Of a DNA stretch of 64,000 nt, positions 53,433 through 62,226 are shown in pieces. The position numbers and the translations under genes are program-made. The DNA comes from Roseivivax sp. GX 12232 (GTDB taxonomy: Bacteria; Pseudomonadota; Alphaproteobacteria; Rhodobacterales; Rhodobacteraceae), in assembly GCF_021272185.1 (NCBI RefSeq), contig NZ_JAJSEC010000005.1, positions 215,569 to 279,568 on the forward strand, in the 5' to 3' direction. Below the pieces are notes generated by a model. That model was not told the DNA's origin. It ran no database searches and saw nothing but the letters and a program-made list of their open reading frames with translations. Numbering within the stretch: position 1 is the first letter of the stretch; every line of letters begins with the position of its first letter.

Positions 53433-53954
53433 ATGAAACGCCTACTCGCGGGCTACGCCGAGGTGATGGACCGGTTCAGCGTCTTCATCGGGCATGCCTG
53501 TTCCACGCTGTTCTTCACCTGCATCGCGGTCTCCGCACTTGAGGTCGTGCTGCGCTACGGCTTCGACAGCCCGACGGTCTGGTCGACCGAGCTTGCCATG
53601 ACATTGTGCGCGACTGTCTGGGTTCTGTCGGTCGGATACGTGACCCAGCGCAACCGGCACATTTCCATCACCATGCTGGAACTGCTCGTGAGCCCGCGCA
53701 TGTGGCAATATTTCCGGCTGCTTCAGCTGTTGATCGCCTTCGCCGCAATCCTGGTTCTGGCGATGGCGCTCTGGGGGCCCGCCGAGAAGGTGCTCGGACG
53801 TCCCGAGCATTCCGGAACGGCATTCAACTCGCCCCAGCCCACGTATCTCAAGGTTCTGATCGTCGTCGGCTGCGGTCTCTACCTGGCGCAATTGTTGGCC
53901 AACATCATTCGTTGGTTCCAGAAGACCGAGGGGGACCTGTCCGGTGGGCATTGA
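53433..53954 (+). CDS. dctQ: TRAP transporter small membrane subunit (DctQ type)
   Basis: A 173-aa protein with four hydrophobic segments. It has LEVVLRYGFDSPTVWSTELA, then a VGYVTQRNRHISITML region, as in DctQ subunits. The ATG follows GGGAGGG. The large subunit gene begins 11 bases before its stop. Confidence 0.87.
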   Translation: MKRLLAGYAEVMDRFSVFIGHACSTLFFTCIAVSALEVVLRYGFDSPTVWSTELAMTLCATVWVLSVGYVTQRNRHISITMLELLVSPRMWQYFRLLQLLIAFAAILVLAMALWGPAEKVLGRPEHSGTAFNSPQPTYLKVLIVVGCGLYLAQLLANIIRWFQKTEGDLSGGH

Positions 53955-55260
53955 ACTGATCACGCTTTTGATCGTCGTGGCCCTTCTGGGCCTGATGGCG
54001 ATCGGGGTGCCGCTGGGCATCACCACACTGTCGGTCTCGCTGGTCACGGCGATCCTCTATTTCGGCGAACGCGCGGGCTTCTTCATCGTGGCCGCGAACG
54101 TCAGCGAAGTGCTGCACAAATACGAGCTGATCGCTGTGCCGTTCTTTGTCTTCATGGCGAACGTCCTCGAACGATCGGGGATCGCCAAATCGCTCTTCGA
54201 CTCGATGGCCATCGCCGGCGGACGGTTCCGCGGGTCGGTCGGCGTGCAGACCTGCATCGTGGCGGTGCTGCTCGCGGCGATGTCGGGCATCATGGGCGGC
54301 GAGATCGTCATGTTGGGTCTCATCGCGCTGCCACAGATGCTGCGACTGGGATACGACAAGAAACTGTCGATCGGCATCATCTGCGCCGCGGGCGCTCTGG
54401 CGACGCTCATCCCGCCGTCGGTCGTGCTCATCGTCTACGGGCTCGCCGCGCAGGTCTCGATCACCAAGCTCTTCGCCGCCTCGGCGATGCCCGGCATGAT
54501 GCTGGCCTCGCTCTATATCGCCTACATCCTGGTGCGCGTGCGGCTGAAGCCGGAAATGGCGCCGATCTACGATATTCCCGAAACCGGGCTGCCTTTCTTC
54601 CAGCGTTTGAAGTTCCTCAAGGGCATCATCCTGCCGGGCGTGCTGATCTTCACCGTGCTGGGCGTGATCTACTCGGGCATCGCCACAGTGACCGAGGCAG
54701 CGGCCATCGGGGCTGTCGGCGCGCTGGTCGTGGCCGGCGTCCGCAAGGAACTCAACTGGACCATGGCACGCGACGCCATGCGCCAGACCGTGCTCACCGT
54801 TGGCTCGATCATCTGGCTCGTCCTGGGCGCGGTCTCGCTGATCGGGATCTACAACCGCATCGGCGGCGGCGACTTCCTACGGGGACTGCTGACCGGCCTC
54901 GACCTGCCGCCGCTGATGATCGTGCTGGTCATGATGCTGATCGTCATGGTGCTGGGCACCTTCCTCGAGTGGATCGCGATCATCTTCATCACGGTTCCGA
55001 TCTTCGCGCCGGTGGTGGTCGACCTCGGGTTCGACCCGGTCTGGTTCGGCGTCCTCTTCGCCATGAACATCCAGATCTATTACCTGTCGCCGCCCTTCGG
55101 CCCGGCCTGTTTCTTCCTGAAATCCGTCGCCCCAAAAGGGATCGAGCTTCAAGACATCTTCGTCGCCGTGCTGCCGTTCATCGCGCTGCAGGCCCTCGGC
55201 CTCGCCCTCGTGCTGTTCTTCCCGGACATCGCACTTTGGCTGCCAAACCTACTCGATTGA
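53944..55260 (+). CDS. dctM: TRAP transporter large membrane subunit (DctM type)
   Basis: A 438-aa protein with about 12 membrane segments and DctM-type motifs (PFFVFMANVLERSGIAKSLF; LATLIPPSVVLIVYGLAAQ). It starts with GTG at 53944, overlapping dctQ by 11 bases. It forms the substrate channel with DctQ and works with DctP. Confidence 0.9.
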   Translation: MGIELITLLIVVALLGLMAIGVPLGITTLSVSLVTAILYFGERAGFFIVAANVSEVLHKYELIAVPFFVFMANVLERSGIAKSLFDSMAIAGGRFRGSVGVQTCIVAVLLAAMSGIMGGEIVMLGLIALPQMLRLGYDKKLSIGIICAAGALATLIPPSVVLIVYGLAAQVSITKLFAASAMPGMMLASLYIAYILVRVRLKPEMAPIYDIPETGLPFFQRLKFLKGIILPGVLIFTVLGVIYSGIATVTEAAAIGAVGALVVAGVRKELNWTMARDAMRQTVLTVGSIIWLVLGAVSLIGIYNRIGGGDFLRGLLTGLDLPPLMIVLVMMLIVMVLGTFLEWIAIIFITVPIFAPVVVDLGFDPVWFGVLFAMNIQIYYLSPPFGPACFFLKSVAPKGIELQDIFVAVLPFIALQALGLALVLFFPDIALWLPNLLD

Positions 55261-55271
55261 GGAGATCCGTC

Positions 55272-55469
55272 ATGACCCAGGACGACGACCGGGGCCCGCC
55301 CCGTCAGGATGACGACAGGGACCTGACGCGGCAGGACGAGGAGATCGACGAGGCCCATTTCACGGCCGATGAGATCAAGGACAAACATGATTTCGGCAAT
55401 TGGCCCGACCTGGTCGGGCTGGCCTTCGCGGTCGCCGTGATCTGGTACAGCTTCAGCTTCACAGGGTGA
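55272..55469 (+). CDS. Small single-pass membrane protein in the TRAP operon
   Basis: A 65-aa protein with a highly charged, Asp/Arg/Gln-rich N-terminal half (MTQDDDRGPPRQDDDRDLTR) and one C-terminal membrane helix (LVGLAFAVAVIWYSFSF). The ATG at 55272 has GGAG upstream. It lies between dctM and the dehydratase gene with only short gaps, so it is cotranscribed. Not a known TRAP subunit to my knowledge. It may be an accessory or assembly factor. Confidence 0.6.
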   Translation: MTQDDDRGPPRQDDDRDLTRQDEEIDEAHFTADEIKDKHDFGNWPDLVGLAFAVAVIWYSFSFTG

Positions 55470-55473
55470 TCCG

Positions 55474-57207
55474 ATGACGAAGAAAACGCCAGGCGACCTG
55501 CGCTCCGCGCGCTGGTTTGCCCCGGACGACCTGCGCAGTTTCGGCCACCGGTCGCGCATGATGCAGCTCGGCTATGACGAAGAGGACTTTCGCGACAAGC
55601 CGGTGATCGGGGTGCTCAATACCTGGTCTGAGCTCAATACCTGCCATTCGCATTTCCGCGAACGGGTCAAGGACGTGAAGCGCGGCGTCGCCCAGGCCGG
55701 TGGATTCGGCGTCGAGATGCCGTCGCTATCGGTAGACGAGAGTTTCACCAAGCCCAGTTCGATGCTCTACCGCAATCTGCTCGCCATGGAGACAGAGGAG
55801 ATGATCCGCTCGCATCCGCTGGACGGCGTGGTGCTGATGGGCGGCTGCGACAAGACCACGCCCGGGCTGGTGATGGGCGCGATCAGCGCCGGTGTTCCGA
55901 TGATCTACCTGCCCGCCGGCCCCATGCTGCGCGGCAACTATGCCGGCAAGATCCTCGGCTCCGGCTCGGATGCCTGGAAGTATTGGGACGAACGCCGCGC
56001 CGGCAATATCTCGGACGAGGAATGGCTGGGCGTGCAGGGCGGTATCGCCCGTTCTGCCGGGACCTGCATGACGATGGGCACGGCATCGACCATGACCGCC
56101 ATCGCCGACGCGATGGGGCTCACGCTGCCCGGCGCCTCGTCCATCCCCGCGGTCGACAGCGGCCACCAGCGCATGTCGGCGGCCTGCGGGCGCCGCATCG
56201 TCGATATGGTCTGGGAAGACCTGACCCCGGATCACATCGTCACCCCCGAGTCCTGCCGCAACGCCGCCGTCGTGGCGATGGCGACAGGCTGTTCGACCAA
56301 CGCGGTGGTTCACTTGATCGCCATGGCGCGGCGCGCAGGGGTGCCGCTCACGCTCGACGATCTGGATGCCCTGGGGCGCGTCACCCCGCTGATCGCGAAT
56401 GTGCGGCCTGCGGGCAGGGACTACCTGATGGAGGACTTCTACTATGCCGGCGGTCTCCGCGCGCTGATGAAGCAGATCGAGTCCATGCTCGAGACCTCGG
56501 CCCTGACGGTAACCGGCAAGACGATGGCCGAGAACCTCGAGGGCGCCGAGGTCTACAACGATGACGTGATCCGGCCCCTGTCGAACCCGGTCTACCACGA
56601 AGGCTCGTTGGCGGTGCTGAAGGGCAATCTCTGTCCCTCGGGTGCGGTGATCAAGCCGGCCGCATGCGATCCGCGGTTCTATCGGCATGAGGGACCGGCG
56701 ATCGTCTTTGACAGCTATCCCGAGATGAAGAAGGCCGTCGACGACGAGACCCTCGAGATCACGCCCGACCACGTGATGGTGCTGCGCAACGCCGGACCAC
56801 AGGGCGGTCCGGGCTTCCCCGAGTGGGGGATGCTGCCGATCCCGAAAGCGCTGATCAGACAGGGGCACCGCGACATGCTGCGGATCTCCGACGCGCGGAT
56901 GTCGGGCACCTCCTACGGCGCCTGCGTGCTGCACGTCACGCCGGAAAGCCACGTGGGCGGTCCGCTCGCGCTCCTGAAGACCGGCGATACCGTGCGCCTG
57001 GATCTCGCCAACCGGCGGCTCGACATGCTGGTCGACGAGGCGGAGCTCGAGGCGCGTCGCGCGGCGCTTGCGCCGCCCAAGCCCCGGTATGAACGCGGCT
57101 ACGGCTACATGTTCCTCAAGCACGTCACCCAGGCGGACGCCGGCTGCGACTTCGACTTCCTGCAATCCGATTTCGGCCGCGCGGCGGGCGAGCCCGATAT
57201 TTTCTGA
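55474..57207 (+). CDS. IlvD/Edd-family sugar-acid dehydratase (L-arabinonate dehydratase-like)
   Basis: A 577-aa iron-sulfur dehydratase of the dihydroxyacid/phosphogluconate dehydratase superfamily. Cluster-ligand cysteines are visible in LMGGCDKTTPG and SAGTCMTMGTAST, with a third probable ligand in VTPESCRNAA or SSIPAVDSG-proximal sequence. Length and ARMSGTSYGACVLHVTPES near the end match pentonate dehydratases. Which acid is used (L-arabinonate, D-xylonate, L-fuconate or other) cannot be decided here. It starts four bases after the small membrane protein gene. Confidence 0.8.
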   Translation: MTKKTPGDLRSARWFAPDDLRSFGHRSRMMQLGYDEEDFRDKPVIGVLNTWSELNTCHSHFRERVKDVKRGVAQAGGFGVEMPSLSVDESFTKPSSMLYRNLLAMETEEMIRSHPLDGVVLMGGCDKTTPGLVMGAISAGVPMIYLPAGPMLRGNYAGKILGSGSDAWKYWDERRAGNISDEEWLGVQGGIARSAGTCMTMGTASTMTAIADAMGLTLPGASSIPAVDSGHQRMSAACGRRIVDMVWEDLTPDHIVTPESCRNAAVVAMATGCSTNAVVHLIAMARRAGVPLTLDDLDALGRVTPLIANVRPAGRDYLMEDFYYAGGLRALMKQIESMLETSALTVTGKTMAENLEGAEVYNDDVIRPLSNPVYHEGSLAVLKGNLCPSGAVIKPAACDPRFYRHEGPAIVFDSYPEMKKAVDDETLEITPDHVMVLRNAGPQGGPGFPEWGMLPIPKALIRQGHRDMLRISDARMSGTSYGACVLHVTPESHVGGPLALLKTGDTVRLDLANRRLDMLVDEAELEARRAALAPPKPRYERGYGYMFLKHVTQADAGCDFDFLQSDFGRAAGEPDIF

Positions 57208-57214
57208 GGCACAT

Positions 57215-57940
57215 ATGACCGACTACGTACTCTCCGAAGAAACCCGCGCGCGGTACAAGCGGATATCAACGGCATCCATCGCCACGCAGCTCTACAAGCG
57301 GGGCTTGCGCAACCAGTTCATGCAGGGCGTGCGCCCGGTGTCGAAGAAAGCCGAGAACATGGTCGGCCAGGCCTTTACCCTGCGCTACCTGCCCGCGCGC
57401 GAGGACCGCAATCCGCTCGAGGTGTTCCGCAACGCCGACCACCCGCAGCGCGTCGCCGTCGAGACCTGCCCGCCCGGCCAGATCCTCGTGATGGATGCAC
57501 GCGGCGACGCCTCAGCGGCGACAGCCGGCTCGATCCTCGTCACGCGGCTCCAGGTGCGCGGTTGCGCCGGCGTGGTCTCGGATGGCGGCTTCCGCGACTT
57601 CGACGGCATCGGCGAGTTGGACATGCCCGCCTTTTGCGCCGGCCCCTCGGCACCGACCAACCTGACGAAACACGAGGCCATGGAGCGCAACATTCCTGTC
57701 GCCTGCGGCGGTGTCGCGGTTTTCCCGGGCGACGTTCTGGTGGGCGACGGCGACGGCGTCATGGTGATCCCGATGCACCTTGCGGACGAGATCGCCGAGG
57801 TTTGTTCCGGGATGGAAAGCTTCGAGGCCTTCGTTCTGGAGGAGGTCCTCGCGGGCACGCCGATCATTGGCCTGTATCCCTGCACCAAGGACGAAAACCA
57901 AAAGAAATTCGAAGACTGGCAGCGCGCGCGCAGCCAGTAA
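57215..57940 (+). CDS. RraA-like protein (possible keto-acid aldolase)
   Basis: A 241-aa member of the RraA/HMG-CHA aldolase family, with GCAGVVSDGGFRDFDGIGEL containing the conserved Arg-Asp that binds metal and substrate in active aldolases. In this operon it may cleave or process the 2-keto-3-deoxy sugar acid formed by the dehydratase. The name ribonuclease activity regulator is then historical only. ATG 57215 is chosen because the frame further upstream is inside the dehydratase gene. It is followed 10 bases later by the dehydrogenase gene. Confidence 0.8.
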   Translation: MTDYVLSEETRARYKRISTASIATQLYKRGLRNQFMQGVRPVSKKAENMVGQAFTLRYLPAREDRNPLEVFRNADHPQRVAVETCPPGQILVMDARGDASAATAGSILVTRLQVRGCAGVVSDGGFRDFDGIGELDMPAFCAGPSAPTNLTKHEAMERNIPVACGGVAVFPGDVLVGDGDGVMVIPMHLADEIAEVCSGMESFEAFVLEEVLAGTPIIGLYPCTKDENQKKFEDWQRARSQ

Positions 57941-57950
57941 GGAGGACCCC

Positions 57951-59459
57951 ATGACCTATCAGCCACTGGGCAAACACCTGATCGCCGGGACGTGGATCAG
58001 CTCGGACGATACCTTCACGTCGCAACCGGTCACCGGTGATCCGCTGACGGTCGCCTCTGGCGGCGCCGTTGAGGTCGAACAGGCTGTGCAGGCGGCCGAA
58101 GAGGCCTTCCTCACCTACGGATGGACTTCGCGCGAGGCGCGTGCGGTCTTTCTTGAAGCCATCGCGGAAGAGATCGAAGCGCGCGGCGACGACATCACGA
58201 GGCTGGGCTGCGCAGAGACCGGCCTGCCCGAGGCACGCCTGCAGGGCGAACGCGGCCGCACAACCGGCCAGCTGCGCATGTTCGCCGACCACATCCGTGC
58301 GGGCGACTACCTTGACCGGCGCCACGACGAAGCGCTGCCGGACCGGCAGCCTCTGCCGCGCCCCGACCTCAAGATGGTGCAGCGGCCCATCGGGCCGGTC
58401 GCGGTCTTCGGGGCGTCGAACTTCCCACTGGCCTTCTCCACCGCCGGCGGTGATACGGCCTCCGCGCTCGCCGCGGGCTGCCCGGTCGTGGTCAAGGGGC
58501 ACCCGGCCCATCCCGCGACCGGCGAGATCGTCGCGGAGGCCATAGCGGCCGCCATAGAGCGGACCGGCATGCCCTCGGGAACCTTTTCGCTGATCCAAGG
58601 GACCAGCCACGACCTCGGCGGGGCGCTTGTGCGTCATCCTCTGATCCGCGCCGTGGGTTTCACCGGGTCGCTCGGCACGGGGCGCGCGCTGTTCGATCTT
58701 TGCGCGGCACGGCCAGAGCCGATCCCCTTCTTTGGCGAACTCGGTTCGGTCAATCCGATTTTCGTCATGCCGCAGGCGCTGGCCGATCGTGGCGCCCAGC
58801 TCGGCGCAGCCTGGGCCGCGTCCCTGACGATGGGCGTGGGTCAATTCTGCACCAACCCGGGCATCGTTGTCGCGCCCAAAGGCGGCGCTTTGGACGCTTT
58901 CGCAGAGGCGACCGCCAATGCCCTCTCTGAAGCAGGCGAGGGCGTGATGCTGACCGAAGGGATTGCGGAAGCCTATCGCCGCGGCGTGGCCGATGTCTCC
59001 GGGGCGGCCGGTGTCCAGGACATGATCAGCACGCCTTGCGAGCGCCGCAATGCCGCGCCCGCGGTCTTCAAGGTGAGCGCCGAGGACTGGCTGGCGAACG
59101 AGGCCCTTTCCGAAGAGGTGTTCGGCCCGCTCGGGATCATCGTCACGACCTCGGGGTCCGAGCAGATGCTCGAGGTGGCGCGCAGCCTGAAGGGGCAGCT
59201 CACAGCCACGCTGCAGATGGATGACGGCGACACCGAGGTTGCGAGATCATTTGTTCCCGTGCTCGAACGCAAGGCAGGCCGCCTGCTGGTCAACGGCTTC
59301 CCGACCGGTGTCGAGGTGGCCGACGCAATGGTCCATGGCGGCCCCTATCCTGCCTCGACCAACTTTGGCGCCACATCGGTCGGAACGCTGTCAATCCGCC
59401 GTTTCCTGCGACCGGTGTGCTATCAGAATATGCCAGACGATTTGATGCCCGCGGGCTGA
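57951..59459 (+). CDS. Alpha-ketoglutarate-semialdehyde-type aldehyde dehydrogenase
   Basis: A 502-aa NAD(P)-dependent aldehyde dehydrogenase with nucleophile Cys in MGVGQFCTNPG and general base Glu in FFGELGSVNP, plus IGPVAVFGASNFPLAFS. Sequence style fits 2,5-dioxovalerate (ketoglutarate semialdehyde) dehydrogenases, the last enzyme of non-phosphorylating pentonate pathways. Glycolaldehyde oxidation is an alternative if the pathway is cleaved by the RraA-like protein. The ATG at 57951 follows GGAGGACCC. It is the last gene of the operon. Confidence 0.82.
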   Translation: MTYQPLGKHLIAGTWISSDDTFTSQPVTGDPLTVASGGAVEVEQAVQAAEEAFLTYGWTSREARAVFLEAIAEEIEARGDDITRLGCAETGLPEARLQGERGRTTGQLRMFADHIRAGDYLDRRHDEALPDRQPLPRPDLKMVQRPIGPVAVFGASNFPLAFSTAGGDTASALAAGCPVVVKGHPAHPATGEIVAEAIAAAIERTGMPSGTFSLIQGTSHDLGGALVRHPLIRAVGFTGSLGTGRALFDLCAARPEPIPFFGELGSVNPIFVMPQALADRGAQLGAAWAASLTMGVGQFCTNPGIVVAPKGGALDAFAEATANALSEAGEGVMLTEGIAEAYRRGVADVSGAAGVQDMISTPCERRNAAPAVFKVSAEDWLANEALSEEVFGPLGIIVTTSGSEQMLEVARSLKGQLTATLQMDDGDTEVARSFVPVLERKAGRLLVNGFPTGVEVADAMVHGGPYPASTNFGATSVGTLSIRRFLRPVCYQNMPDDLMPAG

Positions 59460-59900
59460 GGCTGAGAGCGATCGCCCCCGACACGACGCTATTTTGGCGG
59501 ATGAGAGGTGGTGAGCAGCACGCTCCCACTGGCCTGGGGTAGCATCTGAGACGTCTGTGTCGGCCTGGCAGCTCGGCAAGCGGTCAGCCAGGGAAATGGC
59601 CGGTTGGGTCGCCGTGAAGGAGGCGGCCCCGGCACCAGAGCCGGGGTTGCAATGGGGGTGATGCGGAGGGCCGCATTGGGCGGGGAGCGGAAGTTCGCTG
59701 CGCTACGTGCGAACGACCAGAATGCGCAGGAAACGGACTTGCTCTGTCAAACTGGAAGAGCACACCGCAAGCCCAACCGGCCCCCTCCAGACATCGAATG
59801 ACTGGGGCTTTCTGCACCGCAGCTTCGCAGAAGGCGGCATGTTCGTCGCCCGATCACCAGTCACGAGGCAGCAGAAAGAGCATAGCGGGTTCGCGCATTT
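59460..59900. other. Gene-free stretch between convergent operons
   Basis: About 440 bases between the ends of the dehydrogenase gene and the convergent aminotransferase gene. A hairpin CCCCGGC/GCCGGGG at 59627-59646 may terminate transcription. The text around 59690 (AAGTTCGCTGCGCTACGTGC) again resembles dispersed rhodobacterial intergenic repeats. No gene is supported. Confidence 0.4.
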
Positions 59901-61088
59901 TCAGATGGACGGTGACAGAAGCCCGCATACCGCTTTGACCAGCCAGCCGACGTCGTCGTTGCCAAGGCGGGCGACGTTGATCCGGCCGCCCTGGACCACG
60001 TGGATGCCATGGTCGCGGGTCAGGGCCGTTTCCTGTGCGTCGTCCAGCGGCAGCAGCGAGAACATGCCTGACTGCCCTGCGAGGTAGACCAAGCGGTCGG
60101 TGCCGAAGAGCTCGCGTTCTATGACTACGATTTTCTTTCGCATCCGAACAACGCGCTGGCGCATCTGGTCGAGCTCGCGCAGCCAGAGGGCCGTCAGCTC
60201 CGGGTCCCGCAGGATGGTGCGCACCACCGACGGGCCGTGGTCCGGGGCGTGCGAGGCACCGGAGCGCACGATGGCGGTGATGGCACGGGTGAGGCGCGCG
60301 TGGTCCTGCGCTCGGGTTTTCACGAACAGCGCTCCTGCGCGGTCGCGGTAGATGCCAAAGGATTTGGACAGAGTGATGCAGATGACGCATTCCGGGAAAC
60401 GCGCGGCGATGCGGCGGGACACGGCGCAATCGGCCTCGAACCCTTCGGCAAAGCCGAGGTAGGCGAGGTCGATCCAAGGTATGATGCCACGCGCCTCCAG
60501 CAGATCCAGCAGCGCTGTGATCTGGTCCTCGGACATATCCGCGCCGGTGGGGTTGTGGCACACCCCCTGCATCAAAAAGACATCGCCGGGGCGGGCGGCC
60601 TGCAACCCGTCCAGCATCTGGTCAAACGTCAGTTCCGCGCGCAGCCGGTCGTAGTAGGGCAGCGCCTGATAGCGCGCCCCGGCGGCGGTCAGGATCGGGA
60701 CGTAGTTGCCGTAAGTGGGCGATTGCAGCCAGACGGTGGGGCGCTCTGGCATCTGCGCCAGCAAATCCGCCATCACCCGCAACGCCACCGCGCCGCCGGA
60801 GGTCTGTGCTGCGACCCAGCCCGCATCAAACGCCTCGCCCAGCACCGCCTGACCCAGTGTGTCGCAGTAGTCCTTGTCCCCGGTCAGGGCGAGGTAGGAC
60901 TTGCTGTCCTGCGTATCGGCCAGCCGCTGTTCGGCGCGCTTCACCGCCTCCAGCACCGGGGTGCGGCCGTGGGCGTCCTGGTAGATGCCCACGGTCAGGT
61001 TCAGCTTGTCACGGCGCGGGTCCTGCGCAAAGAGATCGGCGCCGATCATGATCGGGTCGATGGGGTAGTCTTCGACTTGTTCAAACAT
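59901..61088 (-). CDS. Aromatic/aspartate-type aminotransferase (class I, PLP-dependent)
   Basis: A 395-aa class I aminotransferase with the PLP lysine in ITLSKSFGIYRDRAG, CHNPTGADMS and the N-terminal DPRRDKLNLTVGIYQD typical of AspC/TyrB proteins. It is the last gene of a four-gene operon with an alcohol dehydrogenase, ProC and a small monooxygenase-like protein, six bases after the latter. The preferred amino acid cannot be told from sequence. An amino-acid catabolic role is suggested by the divergent Lrp/AsnC regulator. Confidence 0.88.
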   Translation of the reverse strand: MFEQVEDYPIDPIMIGADLFAQDPRRDKLNLTVGIYQDAHGRTPVLEAVKRAEQRLADTQDSKSYLALTGDKDYCDTLGQAVLGEAFDAGWVAAQTSGGAVALRVMADLLAQMPERPTVWLQSPTYGNYVPILTAAGARYQALPYYDRLRAELTFDQMLDGLQAARPGDVFLMQGVCHNPTGADMSEDQITALLDLLEARGIIPWIDLAYLGFAEGFEADCAVSRRIAARFPECVICITLSKSFGIYRDRAGALFVKTRAQDHARLTRAITAIVRSGASHAPDHGPSVVRTILRDPELTALWLRELDQMRQRVVRMRKKIVVIERELFGTDRLVYLAGQSGMFSLLPLDDAQETALTRDHGIHVVQGGRINVARLGNDDVGWLVKAVCGLLSPSI

Positions 61089-61094
61089 CCTGCA

Positions 61095-61421
61095 TCATTC
61101 CCCCTTCAAGATCCCGGTTGTGACCAGCGTCTCGAAATATTCGACCTTCAAGTCAAAGGATTTCAGTAGCTTCTGGGTGCTCGGCTTGACCACGGCGTCA
61201 TCGAACGCCCCCTGTTCAAAATGCCCCGCAGAGCCAAGGTCTGACCAAAGGCTGGTCACGACCAACTCGCAATCGGTTCCGTTCACCTTGACCGCAAGAG
61301 ACGCGCCGAGATGACTGGGCAATGCAGCCATCTCCTTGAATGTCGTGCGGTCCAGATGGTCCGCATAGTGCTGAAGCACCTCTTGAGAGCCTGCAACAGC
61401 ACGCCACCATCGAATGATCAT
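61095..61421 (-). CDS. Antibiotic biosynthesis monooxygenase-like small protein
   Basis: A 108-aa alpha/beta-barrel protein with the dimeric ABM-like pattern. It has MIIRWWRAVAG, VNGTDCELVVTSLW and an EYFETLVTTG end. Catalytic activity cannot be inferred. It is cotranscribed with ProC (three bases upstream) and the aminotransferase (six bases downstream). Confidence 0.6.
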   Translation of the reverse strand: MIIRWWRAVAGSQEVLQHYADHLDRTTFKEMAALPSHLGASLAVKVNGTDCELVVTSLWSDLGSAGHFEQGAFDDAVVKPSTQKLLKSFDLKVEYFETLVTTGILKGE

Positions 61422-61424
61422 GTT

Positions 61425-62225
61425 CTATTCCTTGCCCAGTTCGACCGCGCGGTCGCGGCAAGCGGTCATTGCTTTTGCGATCACATCACCAAAGCCGTTG
61501 GCCTGCATCGAGGTGATCGCCGCATGGGTCGTGCCCCCGGGCGAGGTCACGCGGCGGCGCAGTTCCTCTGTCGCGGCGTCGCCTGTCGCCGCCATGGTGG
61601 CCGCGCCAAGCGCCGTTTGCACTGCCAGCGTCGCGGCATCCTCGGGGGGCAGGCCTAAGGTGACGCCGCTGCGGGTCATCTCTTCGATCAGCAGGTAGAC
61701 ATAGGCCGGGCCGCTGCCGGAGACGGCGGTGACCGCATCCAGCAGGTCTTCGCGCGCAAGGTCGATGCAGAGACCGAAGGCCTCGACGATGTCGCGCGCG
61801 CGGGCCCGTTGCGCGTCGTCCACATGGGCGTTCGCAAAGATCCCCGTCGCGCCCAGCCCCAGCATCGCCGGGGTGTTGGGCATGGTGCGGACGATGGCGC
61901 GGAGGCCAAAGAGCTCCTCCAGCCGGGCCACCGGCACCCCCGCCGCAATGCTGATCAGCAGCTTGCCGTCCAGCGTGCCGGAAAGCTGCCCGGCCATCTG
62001 CACGATGACCTGCGGCTTGACCGCAAGGACCACGGTGTCGGCCCCGGCACAGCCTGCGCGCGGGTCATCCGTGACCCGGACGCCGTAGCCGGTCTGCAAA
62101 CGTTCGCGCTGCTCCGCACCCGGATCGACGACGGTGATCTGATCTGGTGCCATGCCCTTGGCGATCAGCCCGCCGAGGATCGCGGTGGCCATGTTGCCGC
62201 CGCCGATAAATGCGATGCTTCCCAT
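61425..62225 (-). CDS. proC: Pyrroline-5-carboxylate reductase
   Basis: A 266-aa ProC with the nucleotide-binding start AFIGGGNMATAILGG and the family C-terminal signature SGSGPAYVYLLIEEM, then TSPGGTTHAAI. It reduces pyrroline-5-carboxylate to proline or a related cyclic imine. Genome-wide it may be a second ProC; linkage with a regulator and aminotransferase suggests a catabolic or alternative substrate role. Confidence 0.9.
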   Translation of the reverse strand: MGSIAFIGGGNMATAILGGLIAKGMAPDQITVVDPGAEQRERLQTGYGVRVTDDPRAGCAGADTVVLAVKPQVIVQMAGQLSGTLDGKLLISIAAGVPVARLEELFGLRAIVRTMPNTPAMLGLGATGIFANAHVDDAQRARARDIVEAFGLCIDLAREDLLDAVTAVSGSGPAYVYLLIEEMTRSGVTLGLPPEDAATLAVQTALGAATMAATGDAATEELRRRVTSPGGTTHAAITSMQANGFGDVIAKAMTACRDRAVELGKE

Positions 62226-62226
62226 G

